A stretch of DNA of 64,000 bases from Dermatemys mawii. Taxonomy: Eukaryota; Chordata; Testudines; Dermatemydidae. Of this stretch, positions 35,106-43,740 are shown piece by piece (the stretch's first letter is position 1; the number at the start of each line of letters is the position of its first letter). The stretch lies in the NCBI GenBank assembly GCA_007922305.1, contig ML677366.1, positions 15,162,783 to 15,226,782 on the forward strand, written 5' to 3'. The notes below the pieces were generated by a model. That model was not told where the DNA came from. It saw only the letters and a program-made list of their open reading frames with translations, and made no database searches. Position numbers and translations under genes: made by a program.

Positions 35106-36519
35106 AGCAGAGTGCAAGGAAATAGGCTGGTTTATTGACAGTTCATATGGATTCTTTTTCATATGCTGCAAAACAAAACAACAAGTATTTCTGTTCTGTT
35201 ACTTATATTTAAGTGCTCAGATATTAAACATCAGTAATAAACCAGATAATAGTGTGAAAGTAGGACAAAATATTTCCATCACAGGAACTCTTAGAAAGAG
35301 GAAATAGATTTGGTCTGACTGATATTCTAGCAGCTTTTGAAGAATCTGCCCCTGCATTCACCTTACTCTTCCCTTCCTCCCCCGCAAAGCATTACCAAGA
35401 GCATGACTGCTATATATGCCCAGTGGGTTCGGGGGTGAAGTGATTTGGCCAGGAGTAGCCATACACTAGTTCTTCTAACATTCTGACGCTTGTAGCAAGG
35501 GGAGAGAACTTCCCAAAGAGGGAGTGGTCTATAAATCGAGTCCCAAAAGGCCAGGGAGCTAACATCGGTCATTATCTGTGAAAGCTCTTTTTGTTGGATT
35601 GGGCCTTTGCCTATTTAACAGTTAGATACTTTTTTATTCTTACACTTTAAAAACAGCATTGCATTTTAAGATGAATTTATTGCTCAGGGAAATGCAAATT
35701 TTCCCCTCACCACTCTGTCACCGCCTTAGCTGGAGCTCTGTGGTCCAGCTAAGGCAGTTAGCCTCTTGAGACTGCTATCAAGGGTGACTGGAGGATCACT
35801 CCCATCACTTGTTTCTCAGGGTCTCAGTTTGGAGGGTTTCGTTATTGGCCCTGCTGGATGGCTGGTATTACGGGGGCAGCTGCACCCAATTTTTTAGGGG
35901 AAGCCCTAGAGCGTCCTTGAGTGACAGAGGGGCCTTCCCCACACACTATCAGTCATGGGGGATGGAAGGTTGCAACAGTTTCATATCAGTCTGTCCAAGC
36001 TCTCTCTCCCCATTTTTCTCCTGCCAGCTGGGATATTACTGACTCGCAGGTGATCAATGAGCAGCAATGATCGTGACCTACATGGTTTGAGACCTGTCTT
36101 ACAGAGGTGCCTCTCTTCTCATGTGATTCTGCCTCAATTATAATCAGCAAAGGCATTCAAGCTGTCAATAACCTGGCCAGAAAGGGACAATTTACAGGAC
36201 ATTTCCCAAAAGGGGTCCTGAAACTCACTCTTTGATGTGGTCCAAAATAGCCATATGTGTTGACCTTTAGGCATGCCGCATTGTTCCTCTATGCTGAGTT
36301 TGAGTGGTGGAGGAATTAGAAGTTTGTACTCCAGATGGTTCTTTAATTTATACTTTGTGGGCTGGGGTCAGTTTGGACAGATCAATTATGATTTTAATAT
36401 TTGCACCGAGGACCCACAATAGGTTCATTTTTGCCTTAAATGTGAAGAAATACAAATGGTTCCTAATGCCTGAGTTATCCAGTCTTCCCAAGCTTTAATC
36501 TAATTTTAAATATAATTAA
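35106..36519. other. Non-coding stretch
   Basis: I see no gene. A perfect 12-bp inverted repeat with 9-bp spacer lies at 35723-35755 (GCCTTAGCTGGA / TCCAGCTAAGGC). Confidence 0.4.
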
Positions 36520-36990
36520 GGCCTCAGATTTGAAAACACACATATGCTTAACTTTAAGCATGTAAGTAAAATTAATCATGTGAGAAAGTGTTTGAAAGCT
36601 GGGGGCATAAATTTCAATTGGAACTGGAGTCTGTATTATAGGTCCAAAGGTTTTCTTCAAGCATTTGTCCCAAAAGATTCCACTTACTGTTGCATTCCAA
36701 CTAAATAAATGCTGTTACAGCTTTTAATTTATATTCTCATATGCACTAACCTTTATAGAATACCTAATTCCTGAAAAAAAATGGTCTTGTTTTTATGATG
36801 ACAACTTCTGAAGACTCAAAAATATTACAAGTGTTCTGGATAATTTGCTGAAGCAGTACACTGGTTAAGAATTTAAGGCACTAATCCTGCAAAAACTTGC
36901 ACACAACTTCACATGTGCGAATAGTTCAATTAATCTCACATGCCTTGCATTTAGTTGTGTGTCAAAGTGTTTGCAAAACTGAGGTCAAGT
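36520..36990. repeat. Two diverged copies of a palindromic ancient repeat
   Basis: About 36520-36610 (ATATGCTTAACTTTAAGCAT, then AATCATGTGAG and AAGTGTTTGAAAGC) and 36865-36990 (ATCCTGCAAAAACTTGCACA, CTTCACATGTGCG, AAGTGTTTGCAAAACTGAGG) share the scheme 'tgcaa-cacttg ... cttaa-cttaag ... aagtgtttgcaa'. Both are self-complementary around a centre. They are old and non-coding. Confidence 0.6.
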
Positions 36991-37054
36991 TAGTTTTTCA
37001 ACTAATGAAAAAGTTCCCATCTTCACTGACTAGCAGGTACAGTAGGCTATACAA

Positions 37055-37143
37055 CTAATATAAAACCAGAATCAGGCCTAAATTAGGGCAACAGACACAC
37101 AAAAAGTTGCCCTAATTTAGGCCTGATTCTGGTTTTATATTAG
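37055..37143. repeat. Perfect 38-bp inverted repeat with 13-bp loop
   Basis: Arms 37055-37092 and 37106-37143 are exact reverse complements. The loop is AGACACACAAAAA. The left arm begins CTAATATAAAACCAG and ends AATTAGGGCAAC. I see no terminal structure or target duplication that would make it a transposon. The transcript would fold into a long perfect hairpin. Confidence 0.97.
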
Positions 37144-37877
37144 GATACGTGCACTGATTTCAATGAATTTACTCCAGTGTACATTTGCTCAGAATCAGGC
37201 CTTCATTTAGTCAATAACCTAATGTTTTACACTTCCAGAATACATTTCTCAAGTTCTACAAAAATTAAAGTCCTCTTTGAAAGACACTAAAATGGGAGTC
37301 AGATGTGTCAAGCTTGAAAAAACAGAGGAGAGAAAAAGGAACTTTTAAGAATCTATTTTGCATGATAAGTGGATCCATAATATATAGTCTACCGAAGTTG
37401 ATTATATATTGTTTTAAATTATTTAGGAAAAGGAACGGTGAGGTTTTTTTTAGTATCACTTGTAGGGACCTATTATATAATCTTTCAAGACTGCTGAGAT
37501 GAATTTCTAAATTCCCAGAGTGAACTTTTGATTGATGTACTAATGGAGCTGCAAGTTAAATTTCACACCAAGTTAAACAGGTGAAGTCTGCTTTTTTGCC
37601 TGATGTTCTTCAGAGCTTTCACTAGTGGTGAAAATAAATTTTCATTAGGAAGGGGGAAAACCTATCTGTGATCAAATAAGAGAGTCTTCCCTCCCTCATC
37701 CTGCAAATACATCCTTCACCAGCTTTAGAACCAAGTTTAGAAAGAACATTTGGAGTCTTGAAGTGCTCACATAAGTAGCCTTCTGATGTCTGTTTTCACC
37801 TCCAATTTCTGGCTAGGAAAAGAGCAGAAGCTATAGAAAGTCTGTTCTAATGAGATTTCTAACCCTATTTTGCAAAC
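37144..37877. other. Non-coding stretch
   Basis: I see no gene. TGATTTCAATGAATTTACTC and AGAATCAGGCC near 37150-37205 are ancient-repeat wording that also appears in the hairpin arms. Confidence 0.4.
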
Positions 37878-37979
37878 CTAAGAGGGTCAAGAATCAGAGG
37901 GGTAGCCGTGTTAGTCTGGAATTGCAGAAGTGACAAAGAGTCCTGTGGCACCTTAAAGACTAACTGAAATTTTTTCAGA

Positions 37980-38019
37980 GCATGAGCTTTCGTGGGCTAA
38001 TACCCACTTCGTCGGATGC
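37980..38019 (-). ncRNA. Hammerhead-ribozyme-like motif in the inverted arm
   Basis: Minus-strand copy of the motif at 41301-41340, with the same bases: GCAT, CCGACGA, GTGGG/CCCAC stem, GAAA, AGCT core and ATGC. It lies on the opposite strand because the 5' arm is inverted. Whether it is ever transcribed in that sense is unknown. Confidence 0.55.
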
Positions 38020-38511
38020 ATGCAGTGGAAGTATCCAGGGGCAGGTATAAATAGGTAGGCAAGAACCAGGTGGGAGATAATAAGGTTAGTCCAATCAGGC
38101 TGAACCAGCTTGTTATCTCTAATCAGGGAGGGTGAGGTGTTCCTCTAGCAGCTGAACTGGAGGTGTGAATAGCGAGAGAAGAGAAGCTGCTTTTGTAGTT
38201 AGCTAGCCATTCAAAATCTCTATTCAGTCCCAAATTGATTGTGTCAAATTTGCAAATGAATTGCAGCTCTGCAGTCTCTCTTTGCAGTCTGGACTTGAAG
38301 TTTTTTTGCTGCAAAATGCTGACCTTTAAATCTTCTATGGTGTGTCCGGTGAGGTTGAAGTGCTCTCCTACAGGTTTTTGAATATTGCCATTCCTGATAT
38401 CTGAAATCTCATGCTCTGAAAAAATTTCAGTTAGTCTTTAAGGTGCCACAGGACTCTTTGTCACTTCTGCAATTCCAGACTAACACGGCTACCCCTCTGA
38501 TTCTTGACAAC

Positions 38512-39837
38512 ATGCAAGGCACTGCATTTAGCCGTATGGAGTGGAAATCCATCAACCTCATGAAGAAACTTGCACAAATACAAACAGATATCATCTTTCT
38601 CTCCAAATGCAAACGGATGGACATCATACCAAATGGACTGAAGGTGAAAAATCCATTGCTTTCTACGTACTGCACAGACTACAGTGAGAGATTATGCCAG
38701 ACACTATCTAAGAAACTGAGGAACCACCTGATCAGCATCCTGTACAGCAAACAGGAAAACATCAAAAAAGAGCTTTCCAACCTGGAGACCTTGATAAACA
38801 ACCAACCCTCCACACAAACAGACTTTACTAAAATAAGACAGGAGATCTATATTACACACTTCACCTCTCTACAAAAGAAAAAGGACTGCAAGCTATCTAA
38901 AATCCTGCCTGCCACATGGGGCCACAGCAGTGATACCCCTAACTCACCCAGCAGTATCGTCAATCTATCCAGCTACATACTCAGCCCGGCAGAAGAGTCT
39001 GTCTTATCTCGAGGACTCTCATTCTGCCCCAGCACCCCCACAAACATGATACAATTCTGCGGTGATCTGGAAGCCTACTTTCGCCGTCTCCGACTCAAAG
39101 AATACTTTCAAGACTACATAGAACAGCGCACTGATACACAGACACCATCCCACCAGCAGCACAAGAAGAAGAACTCCACATGGACTCCCCCTGAGGGTCG
39201 AAATGACAGTCTGGACTTATACATAGAATGCTTCCGCCGACGTGCACAGGCAGAAATTGTGGAAAAACAACATCGCCTGCCTCACAACCTAAGTCGAGCA
39301 GAACGCAATGCTATCCACAGCCTCAGAAACAACCCTGACATCATAATCAAAGAGGCTGATAAAGGAGGTGCTGTTGTCATCATGGACAGGTCTGACTACC
39401 AAAAGGAGGCTACCAGACAACTCTCCAACACCAATTTCTACAGACCACTTCCCTCAGATCCCACTGAAGAATATACTAAGAAACTGCACCGTCTACTCAG
39501 GACACTCCCTACACTAACACAGGAACAAATTAACATACCCTTAGAACCCCGACCGGGGCTATTCTACCTTTTACCCAAGATCCACAAACCTGGAAATCCT
39601 GGACGCCCCATCATCTCGGGCATTGGCACTCTCACTGAAGGACTGTCTGGATATGTGGACACTGTACTCAGACCCTACGCCACCAGCACTCCCAGCTATC
39701 TCCGTGACACCACCGACTTCCTGAGAAAACTACAATGCATTGGTGACCTTCCAGAAAACCATCCTAGCCACCATGGATGTAGAGGCTCTCTATACAAACA
39801 TCCCACACAGAGATGGAATACAAGCTGTCAGGAATAG
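38512..39837 (+). CDS. Penelope-like element protein, N-terminal part (to the frameshift)
   Basis: This frame codes for the N-terminal region and the first reverse-transcriptase blocks of the Penelope-like protein. The frame is open from 38443, but its first 23 codons come from the repeated terminus, so ATG 38512 is the better start. Counting from 38443, residues 280-322 hold the conserved LSRAERNAI...EADKGGAVVIMD block (DKG at 306-308). Residues 372-393 hold GLFYLLPKIHKPG and GRPIISG, the motif that marks Penelope-type reverse transcriptases. The true frame is lost near 39755-39770. The tail to 39837 (SHHGCRGSL...) is out of frame and not real protein. The next reverse-transcriptase block continues in the +1 frame. 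Confidence 0.92.
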   Translation: MQGTAFSRMEWKSINLMKKLAQIQTDIIFLSKCKRMDIIPNGLKVKNPLLSTYCTDYSERLCQTLSKKLRNHLISILYSKQENIKKELSNLETLINNQPSTQTDFTKIRQEIYITHFTSLQKKKDCKLSKILPATWGHSSDTPNSPSSIVNLSSYILSPAEESVLSRGLSFCPSTPTNMIQFCGDLEAYFRRLRLKEYFQDYIEQRTDTQTPSHQQHKKKNSTWTPPEGRNDSLDLYIECFRRRAQAEIVEKQHRLPHNLSRAERNAIHSLRNNPDIIIKEADKGGAVVIMDRSDYQKEATRQLSNTNFYRPLPSDPTEEYTKKLHRLLRTLPTLTQEQINIPLEPRPGLFYLLPKIHKPGNPGRPIISGIGTLTEGLSGYVDTVLRPYATSTPSYLRDTTDFLRKLQCIGDLPENHPSHHGCRGSLYKHPTQRWNTSCQE

Positions 39838-41197
39838 TATCCCTGATGATGCCACAGCACAAGTGGTTGCTGAGCTCTGTGACTTTATCCTCACACACAA
39901 TTATTTCAAATTTGGTGACAATATATACCTCCAGACCAGTGGCACCGCTATGGGCACCCGCATGGCCCCACAGTATGCCAACATCTTTATGGCTGACCTG
40001 GAACAATGCTTCCTCAAATCTCGTTCACTCACGCCCCTCCTCTATCTACGCTACATTGATGACATCTTCATCATCTGGACCCATGGGAAAGAAACTCTGG
40101 AAGAATTCCACAATGATTTCAACAGCTTCCACCCCACCATCCGCCTCAGCCTGGACCAGTCTACACAGGAGGTCCACTTCCTGGACACCACGGTGCAAAT
40201 TAATGACGGCCACATCAACACCACCCTATACCGAAAACCTACTGACAGCTATGCCTACCTTCATGCCACCAGCTTCCACCCCGGGCACACCACACGATCC
40301 ATTGTCTACAGCCAAGCACTGAGGTACAATCGTATTTGCTCCAACCCCTCAGACAGAGACCAACACCTACAAGATCTCCACCAAGCTTTCTCAAAACTAC
40401 AATACCCGCACAAGGAAATAAGGACACAGATCAACAGAGCCAGATGTGTACCCAGAAGCCTGCTGCTGCAAGACAAGCCCAAGAAAGAAAACAACAGAAC
40501 ACCACTGGCCATCACCTACAGTCCTCAGTTAAAGCCTCTCCAACGCATCATCAGTGACCTACAACCCATCCTGGACAACAATCCCTCACTTTCACAGGCC
40601 TTGGGAGGCAGGCCAGTCCTGGCCTACAGACAACCTGCTAACCTCAAGCATATTCTCACCAGCAACAGCACACCGCGCCATAACAACTCTAACTCAGGAA
40701 CCAATCCATGCAATAAACCTCGATGCCAACTCTGCCCACACATCTACACCAGCAACACCATCACAGGACCAAACCAGATCAGCCACACCATCACTGGTTC
40801 ATTCACCTGCACATCTACCAATGTAATATATGCCATTATGTGCCAGCAATGTCCCTCTGCTATGTACATCGGCCAAACTGGACAGTCCCTACGAAAAAGG
40901 ATAAATGGACACAAATCAGATATCAGGAATGGCAATATTCAAAAACCTGTAGGAGAGCACTTCAACCTCACCGGACACACCATAGAAGATTTAAAGGTCA
41001 GCATTTTGCAGCAAAAAATCTTCAAGTCCAGACTGCAAAGAGAGACTGCAGAGCTGCAATTCATTTGCAAATTTGACACAATCAATTTGGGACTGAATAG
41101 AGATTTTGAATGGCTAGCTAACTACAAAAGCAGCTTCTCTTCTCTCGCTATTCACACCTCCAGTTCAGCTGCTAGAGGAACACCTCACCCTCCCTGA
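39740..41197 (+). CDS. Penelope-like element protein, C-terminal part: RT catalytic core and GIY-YIG endonuclease
   Basis: This frame carries the catalytic half of an enzyme that nicks chromosomal DNA and copies its own RNA from the nick. Its first residues overlap the preceding frame, and the real protein would run straight through. Residues 11-21 (TMDVEALYTNI) hold the first catalytic aspartate. 67-76 is SGTAMGTRMA, and 103-110 is LRYIDDIF with the paired catalytic aspartates. 145-151 is VHFLDTT, and 163-168 is LYRKPT. A cysteine cluster C324-x4-C329-x2-C332 precedes the GIY-YIG nuclease: VIYAI (362-366), YIGQTG (376-381), the arginine/histidine helix RKRINGHKSDIR (385-396) and the GEHFNLTGH region (405-413). 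The frame stops at 41195-41197. All visible catalytic residues are present. The only evident defect is the upstream frameshift. Confidence 0.95.
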   Translation: MVTFQKTILATMDVEALYTNIPHRDGIQAVRNSIPDDATAQVVAELCDFILTHNYFKFGDNIYLQTSGTAMGTRMAPQYANIFMADLEQCFLKSRSLTPLLYLRYIDDIFIIWTHGKETLEEFHNDFNSFHPTIRLSLDQSTQEVHFLDTTVQINDGHINTTLYRKPTDSYAYLHATSFHPGHTTRSIVYSQALRYNRICSNPSDRDQHLQDLHQAFSKLQYPHKEIRTQINRARCVPRSLLLQDKPKKENNRTPLAITYSPQLKPLQRIISDLQPILDNNPSLSQALGGRPVLAYRQPANLKHILTSNSTPRHNNSNSGTNPCNKPRCQLCPHIYTSNTITGPNQISHTITGSFTCTSTNVIYAIMCQQCPSAMYIGQTGQSLRKRINGHKSDIRNGNIQKPVGEHFNLTGHTIEDLKVSILQQKIFKSRLQRETAELQFICKFDTINLGLNRDFEWLANYKSSFSSLAIHTSSSAARGTPHPP

Positions 41198-41300
41198 TTA
41201 GAGATAACAAGCTGGTTCAGCCTGATTGGACTAACCTTATTATCTCCCACCTGGTTCTTGCCTACCTATTTATACCTGCCCCTGGATACTTCCACTGCAT

Positions 41301-41340
41301 GCATCCGACGAAGTGGGTATTAGCCCACGAAAGCTCATGC
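41301..41340 (+). ncRNA. Hammerhead-ribozyme-like motif at the Penelope 3' end
   Basis: The order is GCAT (41301-41304, helix I), CCGACGA (41305-41311, core), GTGGG (41313-41317) pairing with CCCAC (41324-41328, helix II), GAAA (41329-41332), GC, TC, then ATGC (41337-41340), which pairs with GCAT. The proposed cleavage is after C41336. The self-complementary AGCT makes helix III only two bases in one molecule, as in the dimeric hammerheads reported for Penelope-like elements. Deviations are U4 replaced by C and one extra A (41312) before helix II, so activity is uncertain. Confidence 0.65.
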
Positions 41341-41409
41341 TCTGAAAAAATTTCAGTTAGTCTTTAAGGTGCCACAGGACTCTTTGTCACTTCTAAGAGG
41401 GTCAAATAA

Positions 41410-42104
41410 CTCAAACTTCCACTGAACCTTCTGCTGACGATTGGAAAAAGGCAAATATAGAGCCCATCTTTAAAAAGGGGAAGAAGGAGAATTCGAGGAA
41501 CTACATATAGGTCAGCCTCAACTCAGTTCCTGGAAAAATCATGGACCAGGTCCTCAAGGAATCCATTTTGAAGCATTTGGAGGAGAGGGAGGTGATTAGG
41601 AACAGTCAGCATGGATTCACCAAGGACAAGTCATGCCTGACCAACCTGATTGCCTTTTATGATGAGATAGTTGGGTTTGTGAAGAAAACAGTGGACGTGA
41701 TATATCTTAATTTTAGCAAAGCTCTTGATATGGTCTCCCACAGTATTCTTGCCAGCAAGTTAAAAGTATGGACTGGATGAATGGAGTATAAAGTGGGTAG
41801 AAATCTGGCTAGATTGTCAGGCTCAATGGCTCACTATCAATGGCTCAAAATTTAGTTGGCAGTCGCTATCAAGCTGAGTACCCCGGGGTTGGTCCTGGAG
41901 CCGGTTTTGTTCAACATCTTCTTTACTGATCTGGACGATGGGATGGACTGCACCTTCAGCAAGTTCACAAATGACACTAAACTGGAGGGAAAGGTAGATT
42001 CGCTGGAGGGTAGGGATGGGGTCCAGAGTGACCTAAACAAATTGGAGGATTGGGCCAAAAGAAATCTGATGACATTTAACAAGGACAAGTGCAGAGTCCT
42101 TTTA
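41410..42104 (+). mobile_element. CR1 LINE fragment, reverse-transcriptase core, degenerate
   Basis: The first frame (to 41780) reads DWKKANIEPIFKKGKKENSR, then SVPGKIMDQVL, NSQHGFTKDKSCLTNLIAFY and NFSKALDMVSHS, the CR1 reverse-transcriptase blocks. After a break it resumes at about 41900 with LEPVLFNIFFTDLDDGM and then SKFTNDTKLEG, where the catalytic FADD is degraded to FTND. It ends at FNKDKCRVL near 42104, losing the 3' part. It is truncated at both ends and interrupted by stops. It abuts the right target duplication of the Penelope-like element. Confidence 0.92.
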
Positions 42105-42889
42105 GCTCCTCCATGCATTTACTCTACTATATGCTGGGTTCAGAATTTCACCTACACTTGTGTATGTAGATTTGGTACGTATGCAGGCACAAGCCATTCA
42201 TGCATATACATAAAACTCTAAACCTCAATATACAACAAGCGTCAAGATTTAAACTGAGAACAAGAAAGAACAGGCAACGAAGCTTGGACACGGCAATAAC
42301 TGCATGTAGAAATGCATATAGTAACAGGAACTAGCTGCTGGTGAATGAAAAAACAGGGTATGTCACATTATTAGATTTAAAAATAATTCTGAATTATTCC
42401 CTGATTCTCAGTTACTCTGTTCCTGCATGCAAGAGAGCCATCTTTGTTCTCCCAATATTCTGGGGTCATTGGGGGATCTGTCCAGGCCCTGGTGTAAATT
42501 AGAGCAGCTTTGAGGCTGCTCTAATATACAGTCTTCTTCCTAAAGCCTCCTATGGGCCATAGGAAGCAGCAAATCGCATAGTTCAGTGCACAGCAATCCC
42601 ACTCATCCCATCTTTGGCTCACCAATACTTCCCCAGATATGCCATTCCAGGATTTAATCCAGACCAGTGAAAGGCTGTGTCATCACCTGCCCTGCAACCT
42701 TGAACATCCTGAGTATCTGTGTATAGCTGCAGCCTACCAGCCCACCCTGGCTTCCACCAGCCTTGACTACTGCTTTCAGGGTGACCCCAACAAACTCCCA
42801 GTCCCAAGTTCCCCTCCCTCTAAAAAAAAGATGTATTCTGCACTGTCCAGCCCTCTCCTGCACCATTCAGATATCTGGAGGTCTGTGGC
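42105..42889. other. Non-coding stretch
   Basis: I see no gene. Opposite-strand open frames at 42619-42905 have no motif. Confidence 0.4.
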
Positions 42890-43740
42890 CCCTGTAAGGG
42901 GTTAATGTACAAGAGTCTGCTACATTAAATGGAGTTACTGACACAGTTCAGTTTAAAGACAACATTGGCTTAGTTTTGATTAAATAATAAAACAAGATTC
43001 TTTGTAGTTAGAGACTTTAAGTAAATACAAGGGATTAAAATTAGAAATATTTACAAGAGAAATAAAAGAAAACGCTTTCTAATAACTAAAACTTAAACAA
43101 GACTTGGTTAAGGGTGAAATTCTTATTACATGTTCCCAGCAATGAGGCAGGCCAAATTCTTAGATCAGAACACCTTCCAAAGTCCACAGGCTGGTTCCTC
43201 TAGCTTCTTATGTGAAAAACGAACAAGAGAAAGAGAGAAAATATCTGGAGTGGTTTTGCCCCTCCCTTAGTCCCTTTAACAGTCCAATTACTATTTTCAA
43301 TGCATTTTCCTGAGGGTTACCTCTAGATAAAGTTCCTTCCAGCTGTGAGAAGGAATACATGGAATCTTTATGTGAAAAAGGTTCCCATGCTCTTGTTTAT
43401 TAAAATGCAAAAATCCATCTGTCCCTGCTGCAGCCCCCCAGCCCCCGGTCACTTGACTGGTGATTGACAATTAGCTTTGATGCCTGGATATAGGCATCAG
43501 CTTGTACTTTGTCTTCAAGAAACTGGTTCACCAGACAAGTCTGAGGAGTGAGTAAACACATTTCAGTCATAACTTCTGCTTATGTTCATAACTTTATATG
43601 TAATGTAGCTACACACATTTAATTATGAAATTATTGGCCAAATGATAGTTTTCAAATGATACCTCACAAGGCATATTTTGTACAAAGTTTATTACAGTGG
43701 GTGTGTAGTGTGTGAATACAGGGGTGCATTTGGTCACACC
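42890..43740 (-). repeat. Unclassified interspersed repeat, antisense copy
   Basis: Reverse-complemented, the right part reads GGTGTGACCAAATGC, AATAAACTTTGTACAAAATA, TGAGGTATCATTTGAAA and TAATTTCATAATTAAATG. This is the scheme of 3975-4100 and 6930-7060. The left part has GGCCCCTGTAAGGGGTTAAT near 42887. It may be LTR-like, but no paired ends or duplication were found. Confidence 0.5.

Larger units (their letters stand above)
37891..41392 (+). mobile_element. Penelope-like retroelement, near full length, with inverted 5' fold-back arm
   Basis: A perfect 13-bp target duplication, CTAAGAGGGTCAA, at 37878-37890 and 41393-41405 brackets the insertion. The outer 1-2 bases may also belong to the element. 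From 37891 to 38404 runs a reversed copy of the element's own 3' end: 37926-38404 is the near-exact reverse complement of 40916-41392. Then about 38408-38503 repeats the 3' terminus in sense, ending in CTGATTC, directly ahead of the coding region. 37891-37986 and 38408-38503 are exact 96-bp inverted partners. This is the pseudo-LTR plus inverted-copy architecture known for Penelope-like elements. The coding region spans 38512-41197 and is broken once. The near-identical arms and intact duplication indicate a recent insertion. Confidence 0.95.

Noticed and set aside
38123..38314. Minus-strand 63-residue frame matching the Penelope protein C-terminus
   Set aside because: It is the duplicated end of the protein inside the inverted arm and not a separate gene.
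39813..40557. Open frames in other phases over the Penelope coding region, including one of 169 residues
   Set aside because: They are shadows of the true RT/GIY-YIG frame.
37891..41392. LTR retrotransposon interpretation of the terminal repeats
   Set aside because: The RT motifs, the GIY-YIG domain, the inverted arm and the 11-13-bp target duplication fit a Penelope-like element and not an integrase-based element.
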